Below, piece after piece: positions 42,111-51,256 of a stretch of 64,000 nucleotides of DNA. Origin of the DNA: Fructobacillus evanidus (lineage in GTDB: Bacteria > Bacillota > Bacilli > Lactobacillales > Lactobacillaceae); contig NZ_CAUZLM010000001.1 in NCBI RefSeq assembly GCF_963580165.1, positions 215,631-279,630 on the forward strand. The letters are read 5' to 3'. Both the position numbers and the translations under genes were made by a program. How positions within the stretch are numbered: the stretch's first letter is position 1; every line of letters begins with the position of its first letter. Below the pieces are notes generated by a model. That model ran no database searches. It was not told the DNA's origin and saw nothing but the letters and a program-made list of their open reading frames with translations.

Positions 42111-44572
42111 TGGCAGAAGAAAAAAAGTTTTCAGGATCCAACCGGCCAACCCGCAAACAGGCAGTACCAGAACGAAAAGAATTGCCTGCTTCTCAGCGTC
42201 GGCACGCCGCCAAATTATCAGATGAAGCCAAGCCACAAAATTCAAACCGGCCTCGTCCAAAGACACAAGAAGGTGGTCAACAAAACCGCCGCAACAATAA
42301 TAACAACCGTCCAAGCAACGGCCAGCATGGTCAGGGCGGAAACCGTCGCAACAATAACAACAACCGGAGTAACAATGCCGGTCGACCAATGATTCGTGAA
42401 AAGAAGTCATGGTCAACAAAGCCACGGGAAGGGCAGATTAACTATTCTGCTCAAAAAGATGATAGTTTGAAGGAATACGTTTCTGAAAACAAGAAGGCCC
42501 AAGAAGCCAAGCAACAGGCAAAGAAGAAGCCAGCTGCTAAGAAGCCGGCTGACGCCAAGAAGCCTGCCGCTGCTGCTAAGCCAGCTGCTTCAGGTGCCAA
42601 GACGGAAGCTAATTCTGGTCAAGGTCGTTTCGGTGGTTCACTTGCTTCAGGCAATAATTCTGCCAGAAATAACACTCGCAAGCGCAATACTAACGGTACC
42701 GGTCAGCAAACACCACGCCGTAATGACAAGCCACACGGCTCAAAGAAGGCCCGGCGTATTGCTGCTAAGCAAGCGCCAAAGAAGCCAGTGACAGTTCGTA
42801 AGGAACAGCCATTGCCAGCAGTTTTGGAATACAAGGTCGGCATGAACGTGCAGGACTTGGCTAAGCTTTTGCACCGTGATGCCACTGAAATCATTAAGAA
42901 GTTGTTCTTACTTGGTGTTGTGACCAACCAAAACCAATCATTGGATGAAGATACCATTGAAGTTTTGGCAGCTGATTACGGCATTGAAGCAAAGCAAAAA
43001 GAAGAAGAAGATGTGGCCGATATCGATCGCTTCTTCGATGATGAAACGATTAACGAAGAGGCCTTGGAACCACGTGCTCCTGTTGTGACTATCATGGGAC
43101 ACGTCGATCACGGTAAGACGACGCTGTTGGATTACTTGCGTAAGACAAACGTGACTGCTGGCGAAGCTGGTGGAATCACACAGCATATCGGTGCCTACCA
43201 AGCGCGTTTGAACGATAAGTTGATTACTTTCTTGGATACTCCTGGTCACGCGGCCTTTACGGAAATGCGTGCCCGTGGTGCCAACGTGACGGATATCACG
43301 GTTCTGGTTGTTGCTGCTGATGATGGTGTGCAACCACAGACAATCGAAGCCATTAACCATGCCAAGGCCGCTGGAACGCCAGTGATTGTTGCTGTTAACA
43401 AGATTGATAAGGAAGGGGCTAACCCTGAACAAGTCATGAACGAATTGATGGCCCATGATTTGGTTCCTGAAGAATATGGTGGTGACACGATCTTCGTTCA
43501 AATTTCAGCCAAGTTTGGAAAGAACGTTGACCAGTTGCTGGAAATGATTTTGTTGGAAGCTGATGTTTTGGAATTGAAGGCTGACCCAACACAACCTGCT
43601 CGTGGTTCTGTTATCGAAGCTCGTTTGGATAAGGGACGCGGTCCTGTCTCAACTGTTTTGATTCAACAAGGAACGCTCCATGTTGGTGATCCAATCGTTG
43701 TTGGAAATACCTATGGTCGTGTCCGGACGATGACCAACGAAAAGGGTCAAGACATTGATGCAGCTAAGCCAGCTACACCTGTTCAAATCACTGGTTTGAA
43801 CGAAGTGCCTTTGGCTGGTGATCGCTTTATCGTCATGGCAGACGAAAAGACTGCTCGTGCCGCTGGTGAAGAACGTGCAAAGCGTGCCCGTGAAGAAGTC
43901 CGGAATGCCGGTTCTGTCGTGACATTGGATACTTTGTTCAACACGATGGCTGAAAAGGCCATGAAGACAGTTCCAGTTATTGTGAAGGCCGATGTTCAGG
44001 GTTCTGTTGAAGCCTTGACTGGTTCATTGAAGAAGATTGAAGTTGATGGTGTTCGAGTAGATGTTGTTCACTCTGCCGTTGGTGCCATTAACGAATCAGA
44101 TGTTTCTTTGGCGGAAGCTTCTGGTGCCATCATCTTAGGCTTCAACGTTCGCCCAACACCATTTGCCAAGTCACAAGCTAATAACGACAAGATTGACATG
44201 CGTTTCTACTCAGTCATCTATGACGCTATTGATGATGTGACGGCCGCAATGAAGGGTCAACTTGAACCTGTTTACGAAGAAAAGGTTATTGGCCAAATCG
44301 TTGTGAAGGAACTCTTCAAGTTCTCTAAGGTTGGTACCATTGCCGGTGCCAGCGTTGAAGAAGGTAAGATTACCAAGGATTCAAAGGTTCGCATTATCCG
44401 TAACGGTACAGTTATTTATGATGGTCAATTAGCTTCCTTGCAACGTGGTAAGGATGCAGTTAACGAAGTGAAGTTCGGCTACGAATTTGGTTTCACCGTC
44501 AACAAGTTCAACGATATTCAACCAGGTGATGCAGTTGAAGCTTACATCATGGAAGAAGTAAAGCCTAAGTAA
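42110..44572 (+). CDS. infB: Translation initiation factor IF-2
   Basis: GTPase that places fMet-tRNA on the 30S subunit. A long basic, low-complexity N-terminal region (about 1-230) includes two runs of five Asn in RRNNNNN contexts and Lys/Ala-rich repeats. The IF2-N domain (VGMNVQDLAKLLHRDATEIIKKLF) and the G domain (GHVDHGKTTLLD, DTPGHAAFTEMRARG, NKID) follow, with domains II to IV to the end. Its 820 residues are ordinary. It is coupled to ylxQ by TAATG. Confidence 0.97.
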   Translation: MAEEKKFSGSNRPTRKQAVPERKELPASQRRHAAKLSDEAKPQNSNRPRPKTQEGGQQNRRNNNNNRPSNGQHGQGGNRRNNNNNRSNNAGRPMIREKKSWSTKPREGQINYSAQKDDSLKEYVSENKKAQEAKQQAKKKPAAKKPADAKKPAAAAKPAASGAKTEANSGQGRFGGSLASGNNSARNNTRKRNTNGTGQQTPRRNDKPHGSKKARRIAAKQAPKKPVTVRKEQPLPAVLEYKVGMNVQDLAKLLHRDATEIIKKLFLLGVVTNQNQSLDEDTIEVLAADYGIEAKQKEEEDVADIDRFFDDETINEEALEPRAPVVTIMGHVDHGKTTLLDYLRKTNVTAGEAGGITQHIGAYQARLNDKLITFLDTPGHAAFTEMRARGANVTDITVLVVAADDGVQPQTIEAINHAKAAGTPVIVAVNKIDKEGANPEQVMNELMAHDLVPEEYGGDTIFVQISAKFGKNVDQLLEMILLEADVLELKADPTQPARGSVIEARLDKGRGPVSTVLIQQGTLHVGDPIVVGNTYGRVRTMTNEKGQDIDAAKPATPVQITGLNEVPLAGDRFIVMADEKTARAAGEERAKRAREEVRNAGSVVTLDTLFNTMAEKAMKTVPVIVKADVQGSVEALTGSLKKIEVDGVRVDVVHSAVGAINESDVSLAEASGAIILGFNVRPTPFAKSQANNDKIDMRFYSVIYDAIDDVTAAMKGQLEPVYEEKVIGQIVVKELFKFSKVGTIAGASVEEGKITKDSKVRIIRNGTVIYDGQLASLQRGKDAVNEVKFGYEFGFTVNKFNDIQPGDAVEAYIMEEVKPK

Positions 44573-44594
44573 GCTTTACTGATGGGAGGTCTTG

Positions 44595-44948
44595 ATGGCA
44601 AATGCACAACGCGCTGGGCGTTTGGCCCAGGAAATTCAAAAAGATGTGACTGACCTGATTTTAAAGCGAGTGAATGATCCGCGCGTCCAGGACGTTACGG
44701 TAACTTCTGTGGAAGTTTCCGGTGACCTGCAAATCGCCACGATTTATTACTCAATTTTGTCAGACTACGCCTCTGATCGAAAGAAGGCCCAGGCTGGCTT
44801 AGAAGCTGCCTCAGGCTTGATTCGTCGAGAATTAGGCGCACGGTTAACTGTTTATAAGATTCCGGAATTGCATTTCGTCTTGGATAGTTCAATTCAGTAT
44901 GGTGACCATATTGAAGAATTGATCCGCGGTTTGCATAAGAAGGATTAA
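44595..44948 (+). CDS. rbfA: Ribosome-binding factor A
   Basis: A small KH-like protein needed for late 16S processing. RAGRLAQEIQKDVTDLILKRVNDPRVQDVTVT and ELHFVLDSSIQYGDHIEELI are family-typical. GGGAGG at 44584-44589 favours the ATG at 44595 over the TTG at 44592. The product is 117 residues. It is the last gene of the operon, before a terminator. Confidence 0.95.
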   Translation: MANAQRAGRLAQEIQKDVTDLILKRVNDPRVQDVTVTSVEVSGDLQIATIYYSILSDYASDRKKAQAGLEAASGLIRRELGARLTVYKIPELHFVLDSSIQYGDHIEELIRGLHKKD

Positions 44949-44967
44949 GGTCAAGGAAACTTGATTG

Positions 44968-45005
44968 AAAAAGAGACTTGCTATTGTGATAGTGAGTCTC
45001 TTTTT
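44968..45005 (+). terminator. Intrinsic terminator after rbfA
   Basis: AAAAAGAGACT / AGTCTCTTTTT with a smaller inner stem CTAT/ATAG. It ends the rimP-rbfA operon. Confidence 0.85.
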
Positions 45006-45265
45006 GTCTGTCTTGAAAAATCAGCTTCCGCTCGGAATGCAGTTGCCGCCGTTATCTTTTTTCACCTCAAGCATTGCTCTTTTATTTTCTTTTTATCCCT
45101 TTTTGTTATGATGGATAGTAGAAAGTGATTAAAAATCACGATAACTTACAATAGTTTCATGTTTATCACCTATGAAAAAACAAGTACTTTGTGTAGACTA
45201 AGAAACTAAGAAGAAGGGCCGTTGTTGGTCCGCTTGTAAAATGAATCAGTCGAAAGGATTTCACC
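45006..45265 (+). other. Intergenic leader before the first aminotransferase
   Basis: About 260 bp without a gene. A TATGAT at 45107-45112 may be a -10. The following leader can form several small hairpins: GTGATT-AAA-AATCAC at 45125-45139 and GGGCC-GTTGTT-GGTCC near 45216-45231. No full T-box or known riboswitch pattern is seen. Confidence 0.4.
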
Positions 45266-46489
45266 ATGCCAAAACCATTAAACAATGCAGTTTTAAGCTT
45301 AACACCCGACAAGCTTTTAGACTTTCAACACTCCGTTGCCAATATTGAAGGGCTGGTCTCATTGACCTTTGGAGAACCTGGTTTTGCGACGCCCGCGCCG
45401 GTGAAGGAAGCGACGATTCAAGCCATCGAGGAAGATCGGTCCCACTATGGTGACTCTCAAGGAGAACCAAAGCTCCGGTCAGCCATTTTAGACTATATGG
45501 CTGACCGCTATGACCTCCACTACCCAGGTATTGATAACGTGATTGTGACCGTTGGGGTTACAGAGGCGATGCAATCAATCTTCAAAACTTTGCTCGCACC
45601 GGGTCAGGGTCTCTTAATCCCAGACCCAGCATATGGCTCTTACTTCTCAGCTTTGAGTTTGGCAGGAGGCACGGCCGTCCCAATTGATACAGCAAAGACT
45701 GCTTACAAGCTGACGCCCGCCTTGATTGACGAAACGATGGCTGAAACGACAGAAGACGTGCATGCTATTCTCTTTAACTATCCTAATAACCCAACTGGTG
45801 TGACTTATACAAAATCAGAACTGGAGGAGTTGGCAGAAGCTTTCAAGCGCCATGACCTCTGGGTGATTTCAGACGAAATTTACTCTGAATTGACTTACGA
45901 AGGTGACCACTATTCCATGGGCAAGCTCTTACCTGACCAAACGGTCGTGGTCAACGGTTTGTCGAAATCACATGCTATGACGGGTTACCGCCTTGGCTTT
46001 ATCCTTGGACCAACCGCACTGATTGAACAAATTCAAAAGGTGCACGGTCCCTTGGTCTTTGCTGTGCCAACCTTTATTCAAGATGGGGCAGTTGCTGCTT
46101 TGCAGATTCCAAAGGAAGACTTAGCCTTTATGAAGGTTGAATACCAAAAGCGCCGAGACTATGCTAAGAAGTTTTTGGAAGACTTGGGCTTCGAACTGGT
46201 TTCGCCAAAGGGGGCTTTTTACCTCTTTGCCAAGTTGCCAGCTGATTTGGGCGAAGATGGCTGGGCATTTGCGACGGACTTGGCTCAGCAGGCCAAGGTT
46301 TCGGTGATTCCTGGCGCTGGTTTCTCCTTCTTTGATGAAGCGAAGAAGTTTATCCGAATTTCTTATGCGGCCGATATGGCGCAGCTGCAAGAAGGCCTGA
46401 ACCGTTTGAAAGCATACGTGGACGAACAACGGGCAGCCCAAGCAACTGCTGAGGCACTGTCAGAGGATATGACGGCCTTGGCTGACTAA
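45266..46489 (+). CDS. PLP aminotransferase, class I (first of a tandem pair)
   Basis: A 407-residue fold-type I aminotransferase (LTFGEPGF, FNYPNNPTGVTY, VISDEIYSELTY, PLP lysine in NGLSKSHAMTGYRLGF, FIRISYA). It is closest in this window to the gene that follows, and next to the patA of the lysine cluster. Annotation pipelines usually call these PatA or aromatic aminotransferases; the substrate is not readable from sequence. GAAAGGA precedes the ATG. The C-terminal 20 residues are Ala/Glu-rich and are missing from the second copy. Confidence 0.88.
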   Translation: MPKPLNNAVLSLTPDKLLDFQHSVANIEGLVSLTFGEPGFATPAPVKEATIQAIEEDRSHYGDSQGEPKLRSAILDYMADRYDLHYPGIDNVIVTVGVTEAMQSIFKTLLAPGQGLLIPDPAYGSYFSALSLAGGTAVPIDTAKTAYKLTPALIDETMAETTEDVHAILFNYPNNPTGVTYTKSELEELAEAFKRHDLWVISDEIYSELTYEGDHYSMGKLLPDQTVVVNGLSKSHAMTGYRLGFILGPTALIEQIQKVHGPLVFAVPTFIQDGAVAALQIPKEDLAFMKVEYQKRRDYAKKFLEDLGFELVSPKGAFYLFAKLPADLGEDGWAFATDLAQQAKVSVIPGAGFSFFDEAKKFIRISYAADMAQLQEGLNRLKAYVDEQRAAQATAEALSEDMTALAD

Positions 46490-46558
46490 TAATGATTGGC
46501 TTTCATTAAAAAAATCAGCTTTGCCCTGGATGGGATGTGGCTGCCATGATGAAGTACA

Positions 46559-46623
46559 ACAAAAGGAACCTCTTGTGATATGAGCCTCCCAAATTGGGAG
46601 CTGTCATCGAGTGAGTTCTTTTT
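46559..46623 (+). terminator. Complex terminator between the paired aminotransferase genes
   Basis: An inner hairpin CTCCC-AAATT-GGGAG lies within an outer imperfect stem closing with AAAGGAAC...GTTCTTTTTTT. Confidence 0.65.
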
Positions 46624-46773
46624 TTGAGTTAATTTATAAAAGATAAATGAGGATAAATCTCATAAAAATGCCATAAATCCTTTCAAAAAAGTTCATTTTC
46701 GTGTAAACTGGATTGTGCGATGGATGCCATGCGAATGGCTGCTTTCACCAGCAAGACGAAAGGAACCAGGAAA

Positions 46774-47961
46774 ATGACAGAACCACTTTTACCAGTTAAC
46801 CAGGCGGTTGTTTCAATCGCCCCCGATAAGTTGTTGGGCTTCCAACGACAAGTTTCAGGAATTGAGGACTTAACCTTTTTGACCTTTGGGGAGCCGGGCT
46901 TTGATACGCCAGCTGTCGTCAAGGAGGCAACAATTGATGCCATTAATAATAACCGTTCGCATTATGGAAACTCCCAGGGGGAACCCGGTGTCCGTAAGGC
47001 AATCCTGGGTTATATGAAGGACCGCTACGACCTCGATTATCCAAGCATTGATAACGTTGTTGTGACCGTTGGTGTAACGGAAGCCATGCAATCAATCTTT
47101 AAGACCTTGATTGCGAAAGGCGAGGGACTTTTGATTCCAGAACCTGCCTACGGTTCTTACTTTGCTTCGTTAAGCTTGGCCGACGGCGTGGCGGTACCAA
47201 TTGATACAGCGAAGAATAAATTTAAGTTGACCCCGGCACTCGTTGATGAAGCATTGGCTCAGGCAACGGTGCCGGTTCGCGCCATTCTCTTGAACTATCC
47301 CAATAATCCAACTGGGGTGACTTACTCAAAGGCAGAGCTGGAAGAATTGGCCGCATGCTTTAAGAAACACCAAATTTGGGTGATCTCAGATGAAATTTAT
47401 TCTGAATTAACTTACGCCCATGACCACTACTCGATTGGTAAGTTGTTGCCAGAACAAACGCTGGTGGTTAACGGTCTTTCGAAGTCCCATGCCATGACGG
47501 GTTACCGCTTCGGCTTTATTTTGGGCCCAGCGAGTGTGATGCAGTATATTCAAAAGGTTCATGGCTCTTTGACCTACTCTGTACCAACTTTTATCGAAGA
47601 CGGGGCAGAGACGGCCTTGCAGATGACACGAGCAGAGTTGGACTACATGAAGGAAAGCTACCAAGATCGACGCGACTTTGCCAAGCAGGCCCTCGAGGAC
47701 CTTGGCTTTGACGTTGTTGATCCCGAAGGAGCCTTTTACCTCTTTGCCAAGATTCCGGCTGATTTTGGCACGGATGGCTGGACTTTTGCTGAGAAATTAG
47801 CAGAAGAGGGTAAGGTTGCAGTCATTCCTGGAGCAGCTTTCTCCCACTTTAAAGAGGCGAACGCTTATATCCGGATTTCTTATGCAACTGCTCAAGACCA
47901 ATTAGAAATCGGCTTTGCAAAATTGCGGGACTACATTGAAAAGGCCCGTGCAAATCGGTAA
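46774..47961 (+). CDS. PLP aminotransferase, class I (second of a tandem pair)
   Basis: A 395-residue paralogue of the preceding gene, very similar over its whole length (shared TVGVTEAMQSIFKTL, SDEIYSELTY, VNGLSKSHAMTGYR). The PLP lysine and substrate-binding Arg (YIRISYA) are kept, so both copies look active. The ATG at 46774 follows GAAAGGAACCAGGA; the frame opens at 46720 but that part resembles leader. Separate terminators after each copy point to independent regulation. Confidence 0.88.
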   Translation: MTEPLLPVNQAVVSIAPDKLLGFQRQVSGIEDLTFLTFGEPGFDTPAVVKEATIDAINNNRSHYGNSQGEPGVRKAILGYMKDRYDLDYPSIDNVVVTVGVTEAMQSIFKTLIAKGEGLLIPEPAYGSYFASLSLADGVAVPIDTAKNKFKLTPALVDEALAQATVPVRAILLNYPNNPTGVTYSKAELEELAACFKKHQIWVISDEIYSELTYAHDHYSIGKLLPEQTLVVNGLSKSHAMTGYRFGFILGPASVMQYIQKVHGSLTYSVPTFIEDGAETALQMTRAELDYMKESYQDRRDFAKQALEDLGFDVVDPEGAFYLFAKIPADFGTDGWTFAEKLAEEGKVAVIPGAAFSHFKEANAYIRISYATAQDQLEIGFAKLRDYIEKARANR

Positions 47962-47965
47962 AATA

Positions 47966-48057
47966 AGAACCGACTAAAAAGACGCTTTTGATTAGAAACC
48001 TCGAAATTTGGATAAATTTTGGGGTTGAATCATTTCGCACTTTGGTCGGTTTTTTTA
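47966..48057 (+). terminator. Long multi-stem terminator after the second aminotransferase
   Basis: An outer stem AACCGAC / GGTCGGTT encloses TGATT/AATCA and an inner AACCTCGAAATTT / AAATTTTGGGGTT stem, and ends in seven Ts. It is unusually elaborate for a plain terminator. Confidence 0.6.
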
Positions 48058-48079
48058 ATTGCACAGATGGAGGCCAATG

Positions 48080-49009
48080 ATGGCAACAGAAAAGCACCCC
48101 GAACTATCCGGCCTGCTGGTCGTAAATAAGCCCAAGGAGATGACTTCCTTTGGCGTGGTTGCACGACTACGGCGGGTAACCGGACAGAAGAAGATTGGCC
48201 ACGCCGGGACTTTAGATCCAAACGTCGAGGGCGTTTTAGTGGTCGCCTTGGGAAAGGCGACCAAGTTAATCGACCTTTTGCAAAGCCGGCCAAAAACCTA
48301 CACGGGGACGGTGACCTTTGGCTATGCAACAGAAAGCCAGGATGCAGATGGCGCGGTTGTTGAGGAAAAGCCTTTGACAGCAGCCATTGACCAGGGTCAG
48401 CTCGATGCAGCTCGAGCTGATTTGACTGGGGATATTATCCAGATTCCGCCAATCTATTCGGCCGTCAAGGTCAATGGCAAGCGCCTCTATGAATATGCGC
48501 GAGCGGGGGAAGAGGTTGAACTCCCCAAGCGAGAGGCGACTATTTATCGCTTCGACCAGACCAGTCCGTTAACCTGGGTCAAGGGGCAACCTTACCAGCA
48601 AATGGACTTCATGGCCCAAGTTTCCAAGGGAACCTATATTCGGACTTTGGCCTATGACCTTGGCCAAAAATTAGGACTGCCCGCGACGATGACGGCCTTG
48701 AAGCGCACAGCTGGCTCCGGCTTTACCATCGATCAAGCAGTCCCACTCGATGATTTGTTGGCGATGGACTATCCCGAAATTTTAACGCACGTGCATTCCA
48801 TTGAGTCTGTGTTGACTTGGCCGAAGAAGGTGTTGACCGAAGATGAGGTCTTTGCGGTCAAGAACGGTCAAAAAATTCCGGCCAGCACCTGGCCAGAAAA
48901 TGATGCCGGTTACTATCAAGTGTATGACCAAGACCAGTTGCTGGCGGTCTATGCCTTTGACGCCGAGCAAAATCTCTGGCGGTCGCGGTATTTCTTTGCC
49001 CAAAATTGA
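48080..49009 (+). CDS. truB: tRNA pseudouridine-55 synthase
   Basis: Makes the pseudouridine of the T-loop. The N-terminal GLLVVNKPKEMTSFGVVARLR and the catalytic-Asp motif HAGTLDPNVEGVLVVALGKATKL are plain, with KTYTGTVTFGYATESQDADG and a C-terminal PUA-like region. GGAGG at 48069-48073 indicates the ATG at 48080 (309 residues). truB and ribF are adjacent here as in many Firmicutes, but ribF has its own promoter. Confidence 0.96.
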   Translation: MATEKHPELSGLLVVNKPKEMTSFGVVARLRRVTGQKKIGHAGTLDPNVEGVLVVALGKATKLIDLLQSRPKTYTGTVTFGYATESQDADGAVVEEKPLTAAIDQGQLDAARADLTGDIIQIPPIYSAVKVNGKRLYEYARAGEEVELPKREATIYRFDQTSPLTWVKGQPYQQMDFMAQVSKGTYIRTLAYDLGQKLGLPATMTALKRTAGSGFTIDQAVPLDDLLAMDYPEILTHVHSIESVLTWPKKVLTEDEVFAVKNGQKIPASTWPENDAGYYQVYDQDQLLAVYAFDAEQNLWRSRYFFAQN

Positions 49010-49023
49010 AAGAAGCTAAGTGA

Positions 49024-49050
49024 TTGAACTAGCAGAAACTCTGCTATAAT
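49024..49050 (+). promoter_or_regulatory. ribF promoter, extended -10, abutting the start codon
   Basis: TTGAAC, 15 nt, TATAAT with TG one base upstream (TGCTATAAT). The expected start of transcription, about 7 nt beyond the -10, falls on the ATG at 49057. Confidence 0.65.
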
Positions 49051-49056
49051 ATGCCC

Positions 49057-50013
49057 ATGACTGAATTAATATCTTTGCATTATCCATTAAAAGAATTGCC
49101 CCAGTTGACTAGCAAGCAAGTGCTGGCAATGGGCTTTTTTGACGGGGTCCACCTGGGCCACCAGAAGGTGATCCAGGAAGCAGCGCGGGTGGCACACGAA
49201 AACGGTCTGCCACTGGCGGTCTTGACTTATAGCCCTTATCCGGGCCTAGTGTTTAAAAAGCTGTCCCAACCCTGGCATGATTTAACACCCCTGGACCAGA
49301 AGGTCCAGCTCTTAGGGAAACTGGGCGTTGATCGGGTGTATTGTCTCCAATTGACGTCACACCTTTCGGCCTTGCATCCAGAAGAATTTATTAAAGAAAT
49401 CCTCTTGCCCCTCCAGGTTCATACGGTGGTTGCGGGCTTTGACCACCGCTACGGCAAGAAAGAGTATCAGGCTGACATGGCTCACTTGCCTGAATATGCT
49501 GCTGGTCGCTTTGATGTCCTGACGGTTGCCAAAAAGACCCTCGGTAAATCAGCTGCTAAGGTAGCTTCAAGACAGATCCGTCAAGACCTAGCCGCCGGTG
49601 ACTTAACTGCCGTAACGGAAAGCCTTGGTCGCGTCCACGAGACAACCGGGCTGATTGTCCATGGTGATGCTCGAGGTCGGACGCTGGGCTTTCCAACGAT
49701 TAATATCTGGACGCCGGAAGTTGAGTTCCTGCCTGGTATTGGTGTTTACGCCGTGAGCGCCTATGTCGATGGCCGTTGGGTCGATGGTATGGCCTCGATT
49801 GGTCGCAATGTAACCTTTGAAGCTAACCGACCGGTGACGGTTGAAATCAACCTCTTTGATTTCGCTGATGAAGTTTATGGCGAACCGGTGAAGGTTCAGT
49901 GGTATGCGAAGTTACGCAATGAAGTGAAGTTCGATTCCGCAGAAGCCCTGGTTGACCAGTTACTGATTGACCAACAAAAGACACGTGAATACTTTCAAGA
50001 AAAAGCGGATTAA
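49057..50013 (+). CDS. ribF: Bifunctional riboflavin kinase/FAD synthetase
   Basis: Phosphorylates riboflavin to FMN and adenylates FMN to FAD. The N-terminal nucleotidyl-transferase part begins with MGFFDGVHLGHQKVI and contains GFDHRYGKK. The C-terminal kinase part has GDARGRTLGFPTINI (with the family's PTAN-like motif as PTIN) and VEINLFDFADEVYG. It is about 318 residues. ATGs exist at 49051 and 49057; the promoter lies so close that the transcript may begin at the second ATG, so translation may be leaderless. Confidence 0.94.
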   Translation: MTELISLHYPLKELPQLTSKQVLAMGFFDGVHLGHQKVIQEAARVAHENGLPLAVLTYSPYPGLVFKKLSQPWHDLTPLDQKVQLLGKLGVDRVYCLQLTSHLSALHPEEFIKEILLPLQVHTVVAGFDHRYGKKEYQADMAHLPEYAAGRFDVLTVAKKTLGKSAAKVASRQIRQDLAAGDLTAVTESLGRVHETTGLIVHGDARGRTLGFPTINIWTPEVEFLPGIGVYAVSAYVDGRWVDGMASIGRNVTFEANRPVTVEINLFDFADEVYGEPVKVQWYAKLRNEVKFDSAEALVDQLLIDQQKTREYFQEKAD

Positions 50014-50030
50014 TTTTAATCTGCTTTTTT
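50000..50030 (+). terminator. Intrinsic terminator overlapping the ribF stop
   Basis: AAAAAGCGGATTAA pairs with TTAATCTGCTTTTT (one G-T pair), followed by Ts. Confidence 0.75.
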
Positions 50031-50085
50031 CTTTGCCATGACATAATCGCTGTTAAGGTTGGTAGATAAGGGCTTTTTAATAAAA

Positions 50086-50112
50086 TTAGCACTCGTTTAT
50101 AAAGAGTGCTAA
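50086..50112. promoter_or_regulatory. CIRCE operator 1 (HrcA site)
   Basis: TTAGCACTC, 9 nt, GAGTGCTAA: a perfect CIRCE element just before the -35 of the heat-shock operon. Confidence 0.97.
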
Positions 50113-50119
50113 AAACAGT

Positions 50120-50147
50120 TTGCATTTTTCTGAATCTTTTGTATAAT
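50120..50147 (+). promoter_or_regulatory. Promoter of hrcA-grpE-dnaK-dnaJ
   Basis: TTGCAT, 16 nt, TATAAT, flanked by CIRCE elements on both sides, as expected for HrcA repression. Confidence 0.85.
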
Positions 50148-50154
50148 ATAGTTG

Positions 50155-50181
50155 TTAGCAGTTAAGAGTTTTGAGTGCTAA
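50155..50181. promoter_or_regulatory. CIRCE operator 2 (imperfect)
   Basis: TTAGCAGTT, 9 nt, GAGTGCTAA: the right arm is perfect, the left has two mismatches. It lies within the transcribed leader. Confidence 0.85.
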
Positions 50182-50206
50182 ACAAAATTAAAGGGGGTTT
50201 GGGTTG

Positions 50207-51238
50207 ATGTTAACTGATCGACAGCAATTAATTTTGGCGGCGATTATTTATGAATATACCCAGACCGCCCGAGCGGTCGGGTCAAAGACCTTACATGACC
50301 AGTTGAACTTGGAATTTTCACCGGCAACGATTCGCAATGAGATGAGTTTTTTGGAGGAAGCCGAGCTGATTAAAAAGCTCCATACTTCCGCCGGTCGAAT
50401 TCCTTCGAAGGCTGGTTACCGCTACTACCTTGACCACCTTATGGTGGCCGACCAGGTTTCCGACCAAGATGTTGCGCTGATTGCTCAACAAATTCGTGGT
50501 AACTTCCACGAATTGGATGATTTGCTTGGCCAAACGGCCCGGCAGTTAGCAGACATGACAGGGTTAACGGCATTGGTCTTAAAGCCAAAGGCCATTAACC
50601 TCAAAATCTCGTCTTTCCAGTTGATTCAGTTGGAACGGCAACAGGTTTTGGCCGTCTTGGCAACTTCTGATGGCAAGGTAACCTCGCAAACTTTCCGTCT
50701 GCCAAAGGAAATGACCGTCTCGTCCTTAACGGACATGGTGGCCTATATCAATGCGCAGATGGTTGGTCGGCCGGTTCAAGAAGTCCTTTCACTGATGAAC
50801 TCAGAGGAACTGCCTGTTACGCTTTCACGCAACGTTGAAAGCCCGGCAGCTTTCCTGCAGCTCTTTGGGGAAGTCTTGGCTCGGTCGGTTGAAGAGCAAG
50901 TCCACATTGGTGGCCGGCTCAATCTCTTAGAGGTGGCCGACGATGCTTACTTAAACTTAAAGGAAGCTCGGTCGGTCCTGGAGTTGTTTGACTCACCTCA
51001 AGCAGTTCGTCAATTGGCTGCGACTCAAAAACAGTCCGTGACGATTCGCTTGGGTCAGGAGTTACCAACGACACTTTTGCAGGACTACGCCATTCTTGCC
51101 GCACCGTTTTCGGTTGGTGGCGATGATGGTGGCGTGATTGCACTGGTGGGTCCCATCCGGATGCCATATGCGAAGGTTGCTCGGTTACTATCAACCTTTG
51201 CCAAAGCACTAGATACAAAATTACTCGAATATGTTTAA
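50207..51238 (+). CDS. hrcA: Heat-inducible transcription repressor HrcA
   Basis: Represses class I heat-shock genes through CIRCE, with activity dependent on GroEL. The N-terminal winged helix reads LTDRQQLILAAIIYEYTQTARAVGSKTL and the recognition part SPATIRNEMSFLEEAELIKKLHTSAGRIPS. The GAF-like domain follows, ending FAKALDTKLLEYV. The ATG at 50207 follows AAAGGGGG. The product is 343 residues. Two CIRCE sites upstream indicate autoregulation. Confidence 0.97.
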   Translation: MLTDRQQLILAAIIYEYTQTARAVGSKTLHDQLNLEFSPATIRNEMSFLEEAELIKKLHTSAGRIPSKAGYRYYLDHLMVADQVSDQDVALIAQQIRGNFHELDDLLGQTARQLADMTGLTALVLKPKAINLKISSFQLIQLERQQVLAVLATSDGKVTSQTFRLPKEMTVSSLTDMVAYINAQMVGRPVQEVLSLMNSEELPVTLSRNVESPAAFLQLFGEVLARSVEEQVHIGGRLNLLEVADDAYLNLKEARSVLELFDSPQAVRQLAATQKQSVTIRLGQELPTTLLQDYAILAAPFSVGGDDGGVIALVGPIRMPYAKVARLLSTFAKALDTKLLEYV

Positions 51239-51256
51239 CCAAAAGGAGGAACGCCC

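Noticed and set aside
45113..45265. Possible T-box or other riboswitch before the first aminotransferase
   Set aside because: GGGCCGTTGTTGGTCCGC is only a simple hairpin. The T-box antiterminator sequence and stem I features are not found.
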